From NCBI GenBank assembly GCA_030039915.1, contig JASHUP010000152.1, positions 1 to 8,582 of the forward strand: a DNA stretch of 8,582 nucleotides. The letters are read 5' to 3'. The notes under the pieces were generated by a model. That model saw only the letters and a list, made by a program, of their open reading frames with translations. It was not told the DNA's origin and searched no databases. This DNA comes from Thermoplasmata archaeon. Lineage in GTDB: Archaea > Thermoplasmatota > Thermoplasmata > UBA184. The position numbers and the translations under genes were made by a program. Below, piece by piece: positions 1 through 6,820 of the stretch; within the stretch, counting starts at the first letter, position 1; the number at the start of each line of letters is the position of its first letter.

Positions 1-1041
1 TTCATGGCCTCTCGGGAGACCCCGATCGAGCGTCAGCTCTACGCCGTATCCTTCCGCGACCCCTCGCAACCCGTGGCCGTCACCCAGGGTCATGGCTGGT
101 GGACCGTGGTGATGCCCAAATCGGCGTCCGTGTTTGTCGGCTACTACTCGGACCCCGACACTCCGCCCCAATGCGCCCTCTACCGCACGAACGGTGAGCG
201 TCTGCGTTGGGTCGAACAGAACCCGCTGGACGCGAGCCACCCGTTTTTCCCGTTCGCGGGGCGATATCCGGCGCCGGAGTTCGGCACGCTGACCTCGTCG
301 GACGGCCAGGATCTCCACTACATCCTGCAACGGCCCGTCCACTTCGACCCGTCCCGACGGTACGCTGCCCTGGTCTACGTCTACGGCGGGCCCGCCACCC
401 AGGTGGTGACGCGCGACTTTCAAGACCTGAGAGAGAAGCTCTTCCTCGAGGCCGGGTTCTTGGTCTTCGGGCTCGACAATCGCGGCTCTCCCAATCGCGA
501 TACCGCGTTCGAGGGGGCGCTCGCCGGACACTTTGGGTCGGTGGAGGTCGACGACCAGGTGGTCGGGCTGGAATGGCTACGGACGCTACCGTTCGTGCGC
601 CCCGACCGGATCGGCGTCTTTGGCTGGTCGCACGGAGGATACATGGTGCTGCGCATGATGACCGATCCTCGGACCCACCTCGCCGCCGGCGTGGCGGGCG
701 CTCCGGTCACGGACTGGCGCGAGTACGACACCCATTACACCGAGCGCTACATGGGTGACCCCGCCGCCAACGCGACCTCGTACGACGCGTCCGCGGTCGT
801 CCCGCGCCTCGGGTCGTTGTCGGGCCGCCTGCTGCTCGTCCACGGGATGGCCGACGACAACGTCCCGCTCGCGAATTCCACCCGGATCATGTCGGTCCTC
901 CAGGAACAGGGAACGCCGTTCGATCTGATGCTCTATCCGGGCGAACGTCACGGCATCCAGGGTGCGGGGCGACAGCTCCATCTCTGGAGAACCGTGCTGG
1001 GATTCCTCCGGCGGGAGCTCGGCGAGAGCCCCGACCCCTGA
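1..1041 (+). CDS. S9 family serine peptidase (DPP IV-like), C-terminal catalytic part, 5' end outside window
   Basis: Prolyl-oligopeptidase family (S9) serine peptidase, which typically releases dipeptides or cleaves after proline in short peptides. The reading frame is open through base 1, and its first residues (FMASRETPIERQLYAV) resemble the last blade of the S9B beta-propeller, so the ATG at base 4 is internal and several hundred N-terminal residues are missing. Counting that Met as 1, the alpha/beta-hydrolase domain runs from about residue 95 to 340. The nucleophile lies in GWSHGGYM (Ser209), the acid in HGMADDNV (Asp284), and the histidine in GERHGI (His316), so the triad is complete. 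The DNRGSPNRD and GSVEVDDQ stretches also match DPP IV-type enzymes. Export cannot be judged without the N terminus. The gene is convergent with the next gene, 82 bases away. Family assignment is firm; exact specificity is not known. Confidence 0.93.
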   Translation, partial: FMASRETPIERQLYAVSFRDPSQPVAVTQGHGWWTVVMPKSASVFVGYYSDPDTPPQCALYRTNGERLRWVEQNPLDASHPFFPFAGRYPAPEFGTLTSSDGQDLHYILQRPVHFDPSRRYAALVYVYGGPATQVVTRDFQDLREKLFLEAGFLVFGLDNRGSPNRDTAFEGALAGHFGSVEVDDQVVGLEWLRTLPFVRPDRIGVFGWSHGGYMVLRMMTDPRTHLAAGVAGAPVTDWREYDTHYTERYMGDPAANATSYDASAVVPRLGSLSGRLLLVHGMADDNVPLANSTRIMSVLQEQGTPFDLMLYPGERHGIQGAGRQLHLWRTVLGFLRRELGESPDP

Positions 1042-1123
1042 ACTCCCAACACCACCGCGCTCTCGGTCGGACGAAGGTCCTCGACCGGATCGTGCACCCG
1101 GATTGAGCGCAGCGGCGGGCCGG
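1042..1123. other. Short convergent intergenic gap
   Basis: These 82 bases separate the ends of two convergent genes. I see no T-run or strong hairpin that would mark a terminator on either strand, and no small ORF worth calling. Confidence 0.5.
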
Positions 1124-3295
1124 TCACTGCGCCGACCGGGCGCGCGATCGGTTCGAGGAAGGTCTCGGCCCTTCCGCGATCATCGGCAGCGGCACGGCTT
1201 CGTGCGAGGGACCGGCGGTCGCAATAGCGGCCGCGAGAGTCGGGGAGACGTGCGGCGCCGCCGTCGTCGTGACCCGCCGAGGTCGCGTCTCGGGGCGCCC
1301 GAGGAGACGTCGGACGGAGTGGCGGATATCGGAGACGTAGAGGTTGTCGTACGGACAATCCTCGACACAATCGCCGACTCCGCAGCACTTGGTACTGCGG
1401 AACTCGCCTTTCTGACGGAAATGCCCGGGCATGTCGGTGAGGCCGACGGGGCAGCCCTTCGCGCAGTCGAGGGTCTTGCAATCCCAGCAGACCTGCTTGT
1501 CGCGAACCTTCAGCTTGAAGGTCCCGATCTTCTGAAACGCCGCCGAGATGATCCCCGTATAGCACCAGCCCATCGTGACGCAGTTGTAGTTTCCCGCGTA
1601 CGGGATCGCGACGAACAGGACGTACCAGGCCACCGAGAACGATGCGACGAAGAAGAAGACCGACGGGTCGTTGCCCTGGATGTACACGTTGAGGGCGCCG
1701 GTCGAATCGAGGTACGAGAGCACTGACGTCCCCACCAGGGCCACCATCACGAGGCCCATCGTGACCGAATAGGCTCCCGAGAGCCGGCTCGAAAGGTACT
1801 TTCTCGCGACCGGGCTCGAGCGATTGAACGACTTCATCGAGTCGATCGCGGTGCCCTGATACATCAGCGGCGCGGTGCAGAACACCGAACAGACGACCCG
1901 CCGGCCGAACAGGGCCGTGGCCGCACCGAGGATCACGTACGTGAGGAGGACGGTCCCGAACACCCCGATCGCGAGAGGGTACGACCCGATGCCCATCGGC
2001 CACCCCAGCACGGCGACCGTGCTCGGATCGGGTGCGTTCGGGAACAGGAGCCCGAAATAGATGCTCGGGTAGAAGACCGCGAAGCCCGCGTAGCACCCCA
2101 TCATGAGGAGGAGCCGGATGCGATTCTCGAGATTCTTCGACTCCCGGAGTTTGAAGACCACGAGCGTGCCCATCTCGAGGCCCATCATGATGAGGAACCA
2201 GGACGAGGCCGCGGCCGTGGCGAAAAACCAGAACCCGTTCGAGAGCGCGTTGAACACGATCGTTCCCGGGGCGCCGGTGAGCGGCAGGAAGTAGAACACC
2301 GAACCCGGTCCGATGTAATCGGCCGGGTCGAGCTGGACGCTGAGGACCGCGCCCATGCAGACCTCGGCCGCGAAGACACCCGAAAGGAGCGCAAAGGCCC
2401 AGTGCGGTCGCAGCTGCCAGGGCGTACCGGGTGCCGCGCGGAAGGGATCGGGCCGCGCAAGGGCGAGGTAGACCACGACCATCTCCAGCACCACCGAGAC
2501 CGCGAAGGTGGTGCCGTCGCCGAAGAACTGCCAGACGAACACCCCGGCCATCATCAGCCCGTACACTGAGACGAGCTCGACGAGATAGGTGGCGAAGGCC
2601 GGCGCGAACTGCCGGTGCCGGTAGATGTACTCGAACAGGTAGACGAAGAGCCCGATCATGAGAGCGCTCGAGACGTAGATGGCCAACGCGGGCCACGTAG
2701 CGCCGCCGAGCGCGGTCGGCGAGAACAGCATGATCGCGGACTGGGCGATCAAGAATGCGAAGAGAACCTGGGATATCCTACGTCGAAGCAGCACCGCCGA
2801 GAGGAGCATCTCCCCCGACATGGTGAACAAAAACCAGGGGGAGTTGACGACGCTCGAAAACGCGGCGAGGGGAGTCCCGGAGGCGGAAAGTCCGCCGGTG
2901 GCGAGGAGGAGTCCCCAACTCATCAGGAACTCGTTCACGAGGACGAGCGTCGCCAGACCGAGTCCCGTGACGAAGCCTAGGGGAACCGGATTCGCACCGA
3001 TCGTCGTCGCTCCGAGGCCCACGCGGCGGCTTCTCTCGAGCGCGAGCGCAAGGGGGACGAGCGACGCCACCATCAGCGCGCCGCTGACGGCCAGCCCGGC
3101 GATCAGGCTCGAGGCCGTCGAGCGGGTGAGGTAGACGACCGCGGCCACCCACATCTCGCCCATCATGGCGAGCAGGAAGAGGCCGATCCAGGATCGGGCT
3201 CGACTCCGCGCGTCCACGACCGCCTGAATCAAGAACGCGGTCGCGACGGCCATGACCATCGCAATCGCGACGAGCGTCACCGTCAGGGCTAGCAT
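1124..3295 (-). CDS. Polytopic membrane protein with C-terminal NapH/NosR-like polyferredoxin domain
   Basis: A 723-residue protein with about 15 hydrophobic segments followed by a soluble iron-sulfur end. Residues 1-280 are homologous to the neighbouring 314-residue protein. Residues 300-415 look like another copy of the same module (see findings). Residues 460-665 resemble the Fer4_5/NapH-NosR-CcoG type of membrane polyferredoxin: a GRRVVCSVFC loop (Cys469, Cys473), a second loop after a membrane span (Cys572, Cys578), a Cys603-x2-Cys606-x4-Cys611-x3-Cys615-Pro cluster site, and a second site at Cys637, Cys638, Cys643 and Cys647-Pro. By family analogy the clusters face the cytoplasm and pass electrons to or from a membrane partner. 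Residues 664-723 form a polar, probably disordered tail. The start is supported by a TATA-like box about 45 bases upstream; a weak AAAGGT precedes the ATG. The electron-transfer role is inferred; donor, acceptor and N-terminal function are unknown. The 582-codon antisense ORF over it is a shadow. Confidence 0.9.
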   Translation of the reverse strand: MLALTVTLVAIAMVMAVATAFLIQAVVDARSRARSWIGLFLLAMMGEMWVAAVVYLTRSTASSLIAGLAVSGALMVASLVPLALALERSRRVGLGATTIGANPVPLGFVTGLGLATLVLVNEFLMSWGLLLATGGLSASGTPLAAFSSVVNSPWFLFTMSGEMLLSAVLLRRRISQVLFAFLIAQSAIMLFSPTALGGATWPALAIYVSSALMIGLFVYLFEYIYRHRQFAPAFATYLVELVSVYGLMMAGVFVWQFFGDGTTFAVSVVLEMVVVYLALARPDPFRAAPGTPWQLRPHWAFALLSGVFAAEVCMGAVLSVQLDPADYIGPGSVFYFLPLTGAPGTIVFNALSNGFWFFATAAASSWFLIMMGLEMGTLVVFKLRESKNLENRIRLLLMMGCYAGFAVFYPSIYFGLLFPNAPDPSTVAVLGWPMGIGSYPLAIGVFGTVLLTYVILGAATALFGRRVVCSVFCTAPLMYQGTAIDSMKSFNRSSPVARKYLSSRLSGAYSVTMGLVMVALVGTSVLSYLDSTGALNVYIQGNDPSVFFFVASFSVAWYVLFVAIPYAGNYNCVTMGWCYTGIISAAFQKIGTFKLKVRDKQVCWDCKTLDCAKGCPVGLTDMPGHFRQKGEFRSTKCCGVGDCVEDCPYDNLYVSDIRHSVRRLLGRPETRPRRVTTTAAPHVSPTLAAAIATAGPSHEAVPLPMIAEGPRPSSNRSRARSAQ

Positions 3296-3338
3296 CGCAA
3301 CCTTTGGCCGGGTCGGGCTTAGGCACAGACGCGGACTG

Positions 3339-3348
3339 TATTTTTAAT
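3339..3348 (-). promoter_or_regulatory. Archaeal TATA-like box for the polyferredoxin membrane gene
   Basis: On the minus strand this reads ATTAAAAATA, one of the few AT-rich stretches in a GC-rich window. Its centre is about 48 bases before the ATG at 3295. With the usual archaeal spacing of about 25 bases, transcription would start near 3317 and give a leader of roughly 20 bases. No convincing A-rich BRE precedes it. Confidence 0.6.
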
Positions 3349-3355
3349 GCTCCGT

Positions 3356-3380
3356 GTAGGTACGAAAGTTGTCGTAGGTA
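3356..3380 (-). repeat. Paired 7-bp direct repeats upstream of the TATA box
   Basis: GTAGGTA occurs exactly at 3356-3362 and 3374-3380 on the plus strand (TACCTAC on the minus strand), with starts 18 bases apart. Both lie just upstream of the TATA-like box of the minus-strand gene, where archaeal activators often bind. A role as an operator is inferred from position only. Confidence 0.4.
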
Positions 3381-3400
3381 AACGGAACGGTTCCTCTACC
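3377..3400. repeat. Imperfect inverted repeat (hairpin or operator) in the gap between the two membrane genes
   Basis: The core GGAACGGTTCC at 3384-3394 is a perfect 5-bp inverted repeat around one base. Outer arms GGTA (3377-3380) and TACC (3397-3400) extend it across a small internal loop. It overlaps the second GTAGGTA copy and begins 12 bases past the stop of the 314-residue gene, so it could be a regulator site for the next gene or a 3'-end hairpin of the previous one. No T-run follows it, which argues against a classical terminator. Confidence 0.4.
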
Positions 3401-3412
3401 CGTAGCTCGCCG

Positions 3413-4357
3413 TCAGGACCGAGAGATCCCCACCGCGGGTTCTCCGACCGCGTCGCGACCGGACCCCGGCTCGGAAACGGCCGAATAGCTCACCGGGTCG
3501 GTCGAAGCGTGAAGGAAGACGATCATCTGGACGAGCAACGACAACGCGAACAGCTCCAGGCTGGAATACGCGACCCAGAGGTACAATCCCGCCGACATCA
3601 CTCCGTACGACAGGATGAGCCGAACCGCGTACCCCCTCACGGAACGAGGGACCGGGTCGTCCCGGAAGAGCGCCACGAGGTACTTCGCCACCACGACGGC
3701 CATCAACACGCTCCCGGCCACGGCCGTCGCGACCTCCCACGCAAGAGCTCCGAACGTCGGAGGAGAGCAGACCATCACGGCGGGTTGCACCAGGAGGAAC
3801 GGCGTCATCGAGGAGGGGACGGCCCTCAAGAGCCAACGCAGGGTGAGCAGCATCTCGAGCGCCATCGGAAAGACGAACCAGGGCGACGTGATCGCCTCGC
3901 TCAGGATCCGCACGGAGTCGCCGAGCGAGGAACCCAGTCCTGGGGCGAGGGCTCCGGAGAGCAAACTGAACGACCAGCCCATCAGAAACTCGTTGAGGAG
4001 AACCAGGCCAACCACGGAGGCGACGAGTCCCAGTCGAGAGATTCGAACCCTTCCTGCGCCGTTCGGAAGCTCCCCGGATCGGACCTCTCGGAGAAACGCG
4101 AGGAAGACGAGGGTCACGCTAGCCGACATCGCCGCCGCGGCGACCCAAATGCCGCTGACGAGACCCCGGTCGCCGCCGATCGCAAAGTACACGAGAACCC
4201 CGAGGAACATACCGGCCATCATCACGAGAATGAACTGAACCGCGCCGGCCGCCAACGGAGTTCGCGCAAAGGCCGCCCATCGGACCGAGATCGCCGTGAG
4301 CGCGGCCATCCCGACGGCGAACCCGGAGAGGATGGCGAGAACCTCGGTCGACGCCAT
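3413..4357 (-). CDS. Polytopic membrane protein, paralogue of the N-terminal half of the adjacent polyferredoxin protein
   Basis: A 314-residue integral membrane protein with about eight hydrophobic segments and a short polar C-terminal tail (about 285-314). I do not recognise a named family. It aligns nearly without gaps with residues 1-280 of the downstream 723-residue protein: ILVMMAGMFLGVLVYF matches LLAMMGEMWVAAVVYL, LLNEFLMGW (121-129) matches LVNEFLMSW, ITSPWFVFPMALEMLL matches VNSPWFLFTMSGEMLL, and SYGVMSAGLYLW matches SVYGLMMAGVFVW. It has no iron-sulfur motif; a lone Cys197 lies in a CSPP turn. The ATG at 4357 is preceded by GAGGT about 11 bases upstream, which supports the start. 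It is co-directional with the 723-residue gene across 117 bases, so the products may form a complex, with this one as the cluster-free partner. That is inference. Function unknown. Confidence 0.85.
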   Translation of the reverse strand: MASTEVLAILSGFAVGMAALTAISVRWAAFARTPLAAGAVQFILVMMAGMFLGVLVYFAIGGDRGLVSGIWVAAAAMSASVTLVFLAFLREVRSGELPNGAGRVRISRLGLVASVVGLVLLNEFLMGWSFSLLSGALAPGLGSSLGDSVRILSEAITSPWFVFPMALEMLLTLRWLLRAVPSSMTPFLLVQPAVMVCSPPTFGALAWEVATAVAGSVLMAVVVAKYLVALFRDDPVPRSVRGYAVRLILSYGVMSAGLYLWVAYSSLELFALSLLVQMIVFLHASTDPVSYSAVSEPGSGRDAVGEPAVGISRS

Positions 4358-4536
4358 GGGGAGCCTTTACCTCGAAGGAGGTCCGGGGACCGCCATTGCG
4401 GCGCGAGCCTCGCGAGCTCAAAGCGTGGAGGACCCGGACGGGCGGGGACCGAGAGGCGGCGTCGTACGATTCAGAGGTAGCGCCCCTTGGGACGCGTTGG
4501 AACCGAAGTGGAGAACTCACCCTCGTGCGGAGACTT

Positions 4537-4872
4537 TCATCCGGACCGGCCGCTCGCCGGCCCTTGGGATCGCTGTTCCTCGCCGCGTGGGGTCCAGTTG
4601 TGCCGGTCCATCCGGACCCGGGTCCCGTGGAACGTCACCCCTTCCATCGTGAGGCGAAGGCGTTGCTCCTTCCCCTCCTCGCCGGACAGGGCGATCCGGC
4701 CGCCGGCGGCGACCACCCGATGCCACGGGAGCCCGTTCGCTCCCTGGAGCGCCCTCACCGTGAGTCGGGCCGCCCCCGGATACCCCCCGGCGGCCGCGAC
4801 CTGGCCGTAGGTGATCACTTTTCCGCGCGGCACCCTCGCGATCACGTTCCGCAATCGCGCGAGCGCGGACAA
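4537..4872 (-). CDS. atl: Alkyltransferase-like protein (ATL), non-catalytic MGMT homologue
   Basis: A 111-residue protein of the O6-alkylguanine-DNA alkyltransferase DNA-binding fold. The active-site motif PCHRV of true repair enzymes is replaced by PWHRVV, with Trp50 in place of the alkyl-accepting cysteine. This is the hallmark of ATL proteins such as E. coli YbaZ and fission yeast Atl1, which bind O6-alkylguanine, flip it out and flag it for nucleotide excision repair. Conserved elements include ITYGQVA (Tyr22), the AAR segment with the presumed arginine finger Arg36, and the RIALSG and EGV segments. The length matches stand-alone ATLs, without the N-terminal Ada/MGMT domain. The start is TTG at 4872: GAGGGGG lies 4-10 bases upstream, and no better in-frame start gives the conserved N terminus. 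It follows ilvE by 60 bases on the same strand and may be co-transcribed, without an obvious functional link. Confidence 0.9.
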   Translation of the reverse strand: MSALARLRNVIARVPRGKVITYGQVAAAGGYPGAARLTVRALQGANGLPWHRVVAAGGRIALSGEEGKEQRLRLTMEGVTFHGTRVRMDRHNWTPRGEEQRSQGPASGRSG

Positions 4873-4876
4873 GAGG

Positions 4877-4883
4877 CCCCCTC
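4877..4883 (-). promoter_or_regulatory. Shine-Dalgarno site deciding the TTG start of the ATL gene
   Basis: The minus strand reads GAGGGGG here, ending 4 bases before the TTG at 4872. This purine block is the main reason to accept a rare TTG start. A nearby GTG at 4885 is out of frame. Confidence 0.55.
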
Positions 4884-4932
4884 ACGGGGGAGTCCGGCCC
4901 GGCGATAAGACCCTCGCGGACCCCTCGTCGAC

Positions 4933-5856
4933 TTACCGAGCGTACGTGAGCCAGCTCTCGTACTGCGGGGACTTTCCGTGGACCGCGGCTTCGTAGCGGA
5001 GTCGCAGGCGCTTCGTGACCGGGTACTCGCCGTTCCCGATGGGACGTCCGTCCACTTCACGGATCGGCATGACCCCCGCGGCGGTCCCGGTGTAGAACAG
5101 CTCGTCGGCGGTGAACAGCTCTTCCCGAGTGAAGTCGTTCCGGTGGAAGGTAAGGTGCTCGTCCGTCAGGAATCGGATGATCGTATCGCGCGTGATCCCT
5201 CGAAGGATCCCCGAGCTCGCGGGAGGCGTGCTCACCACGTCCTTCGCCACGCGGAAGATGTTCTCGCCGGGACCCTCGGCCACGACGCCTTGGGTGTTGA
5301 GGAGGATCGCCTCGTCGTATCCGCCCGAGGTCGCCTCCATCTTCGCGAGGGCCGAGTTCGCGTAGTTGGCCGCGCATTTCGCCTGAGGCGGCAAGGACCG
5401 GGAGTCCATCCGCATCCAGCTCGACACGGTCGCACGAATGCCCTTCTCGACCCCCGCCTCGCCGAGGTAGGCACCCCAGGTCCAGTTGACGATGGCGACC
5501 TGCAGCGGGCTCTTGGTCGGGTCGAGGCCCATCTCTCCATAGCCGGAGAACGCGATCGGGCGGAGATACGTCTCGGGCACTCCGTTCGCGCGCACCAGCT
5601 CAACGCACGCCTCGATGAGCTGCTCTCGGGAGTAGGGGATCTTCATGCGGTAGACTTTGCCGCTGTTGAGAAACCGATCCATGTGCTCCGGGAGTCGGAA
5701 GATCGCCGGTCCTTTCGGCGTGTCGAAGCATCGGATTCCCTCGAAGACCGCGTATCCGTAGTGGAGACCGTGGGTCAGGACGTGGACGCGGGCATCCTCC
5801 CACTCGACCAGGCGGCCGTCCAGCCAGATCTTCTTCAAGGGGCGAATGCCGACCAT
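4933..5856 (-). CDS. ilvE: Branched-chain amino acid aminotransferase
   Basis: A PLP-dependent fold-type IV aminotransferase that exchanges the amino group between leucine, isoleucine or valine and 2-oxoglutarate: the last step of branched-chain amino acid synthesis and the first step of their breakdown. The 307 residues match the usual length of about 305-310. Visible signatures are HVLTHGLHYGYAVFEGIR (residues 25-42), RLPEHMDRF with the phosphate-contacting Arg region, the PLP-binding lysine in PQAKCAANYANS (Lys160), EGPGENIF, GILRGITRDTI and the TGTAAGVMPIREVDG loop. D-amino acid transaminase and aminodeoxychorismate lyase share the fold, but the EGIR and GITRD signatures and the length favour IlvE. 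The chosen ATG lacks a Shine-Dalgarno; a T-rich element about 27 bases upstream suggests near-leaderless transcription. It diverges from the 2-oxoacid:ferredoxin oxidoreductase operon across 97 bases, which could link transamination to oxidation of the resulting 2-oxoacids. Confidence 0.95.
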   Translation of the reverse strand: MVGIRPLKKIWLDGRLVEWEDARVHVLTHGLHYGYAVFEGIRCFDTPKGPAIFRLPEHMDRFLNSGKVYRMKIPYSREQLIEACVELVRANGVPETYLRPIAFSGYGEMGLDPTKSPLQVAIVNWTWGAYLGEAGVEKGIRATVSSWMRMDSRSLPPQAKCAANYANSALAKMEATSGGYDEAILLNTQGVVAEGPGENIFRVAKDVVSTPPASSGILRGITRDTIIRFLTDEHLTFHRNDFTREELFTADELFYTGTAAGVMPIREVDGRPIGNGEYPVTKRLRLRYEAAVHGKSPQYESWLTYAR

Positions 5857-5877
5857 GATTGGCCGAACGCCGGGCTC

Positions 5878-5890
5878 CCGAAAAAACGCG
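5878..5890 (-). promoter_or_regulatory. Possible T-rich promoter element of ilvE
   Basis: On the minus strand this reads CGCGTTTTTTCGG, the only AT-rich patch in the 97-base divergent gap. The T6 run is centred about 27 bases before the ilvE ATG, the spacing expected for a TATA-like element of a leaderless archaeal transcript. It is not a classical TATA sequence. I found no comparable element for the divergent plus-strand operon. Confidence 0.3.
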
Positions 5891-5953
5891 CGTCAACCCG
5901 GCCCCACTTGCCCTTCATCAACTTCCCGACGAGTTGTCCCATCGCGAACGACT

Positions 5954-6808
5954 ATGATCGAGATTCGGTTCCATGGTCGGGGCGGTCAGGGCGCCGTCCT
6001 CGCCTCCGAGCTGCTCGCCCAGGCGGCGTTCCTCGACGGGAAGGAACCCCAGAGCTTCCCGTTCTTTGGGGTCGAACGCCGCGGTTCTCCCGTCACCGCC
6101 TTCGCCCGCATCGACGACCGGCCGATCCGCATCCGCACCTCGATCACGCAGCCGGACATCGTGGTCGTGCTCGACCCCGGCCTCCTCAAGTCGACCCCGG
6201 TCGCGGACGGGCTTCGACCGGGCGGCCTCCTTCTCGTGAACTCCCGCCTCCCGCCGTCGGGGATCGCGGCTCCTCCCGGGGCGCGTCGTGCGACCGTTGA
6301 CGCTTCCCGGATCGCGCTCGCGCACGGCCTCGGGTCGGCGACGATGCCGGTCGTGAACACGGTCGTGCTCGGTGCCTTCGCGCGGGCGACCGGGATCATC
6401 TCGCTCGAGGCCCTTCGCTCGGCGATCGAGAAGTACGTCCCGGCGAAGCCCACGCAGAACCGCGAGGCCGCGGTCGAAGGGTTCGGGTCGGTCCGCGTGC
6501 TCGATCCCGACACCGCGCCCGCTCCTCCCGTGCCGAGGGTGCCGCGTCCTCTCCCACCCCTACCCGAAGGCCCGATCGCCTCCACGCCGAGCAGCTCGCT
6601 GCGCACCTCGGCCTGGCGAACCCTCACTCCGACGATCCATCTCGAACGCTGCACGAAGTGCAACTTCTGCTGGAAATTCTGCCCCGACGATGCGATCGGG
6701 TTCAATGAGGAAGGGTACCCCGTGATCCGTCTGGATTACTGCAAAGGATGCGGGATCTGCGCCGAAGAGTGTCCGCCGAAGACGATCGAGATGGTCGCGG
6801 AGGAGTAA
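5954..6808 (+). CDS. porG: 2-oxoacid:ferredoxin oxidoreductase, fused gamma-delta subunit
   Basis: A 284-residue fusion of two subunits that are separate in many archaea. Residues 1-180 are the gamma subunit: [21 protein letters not shown], the [13 protein letters not shown] loop and [12 protein letters not shown] are typical of the CoA-binding POR gamma domain. A proline-rich linker (about 188-206) leads to the delta-type ferredoxin domain with two [4Fe-4S] sites, Cys233-x2-Cys236-x2-Cys239-x3-Cys243-Pro and Cys263-x2-Cys266-x2-Cys269-x3-Cys273-Pro. These carry electrons from the TPP site to external ferredoxin. The start at 5954 is chosen because family homology begins at this Met; the 36 codons open upstream look non-coding. 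No Shine-Dalgarno precedes it, consistent with a leaderless first gene. The alpha gene follows after 12 bases. The fusion is clear; the substrate of the complex is not. Confidence 0.94.
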
Positions 6809-6814
6809 GGGGGT
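6807..6814 (+). promoter_or_regulatory. Shine-Dalgarno-like site before the alpha-subunit gene
   Basis: AAGGGGGT overlaps the stop of the gamma-delta gene and ends 6 bases before the ATG at 6821. It supports this start over the second ATG at 6830. Confidence 0.45.
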
Positions 6815-6820
6815 CGGCCG

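Noticed and set aside
948..2696. 582-codon minus-strand ORF in another frame over the polyferredoxin gene
   Set aside because: It is Arg/Gly/Pro-rich with no domain signature, and overlaps a frame with clear membrane segments and iron-sulfur motifs. It is a high-GC shadow.
4381..4439. Inverted GTCCGGG...CCCGGAC arms with a smaller GCGAGCCTCGC repeat between them, upstream of the 314-residue gene
   Set aside because: The arms are short, GC-only and far apart. Such matches are expected by chance at this base composition, and no T-run or TATA box accompanies them.
3347..4480. 377-codon plus-strand ORF opposite the 314-residue membrane gene
   Set aside because: Its product is Arg/His/Gly/Glu-rich low-complexity sequence, while the minus-strand frame has a conserved paralogue next door.
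4901..4910. GATAAG/CTTATC as a TATA box for the ATL gene
   Set aside because: The spacing would leave a leader of only about 8 bases, which conflicts with the Shine-Dalgarno at 4877-4883. Co-transcription with ilvE is simpler.
5846..5953. N-terminal extension of the gamma-delta protein from the ATG at 5846
   Set aside because: The 36 extra residues are polar and Pro/Ser/Arg-rich, overlap the ilvE start and its likely promoter, and lie outside family homology.
4978..6300. 440-codon plus-strand ORF antisense to ilvE and running into the gamma-delta gene
   Set aside because: IlvE and the gamma subunit are both unambiguous in other frames; this frame has no recognisable motif.
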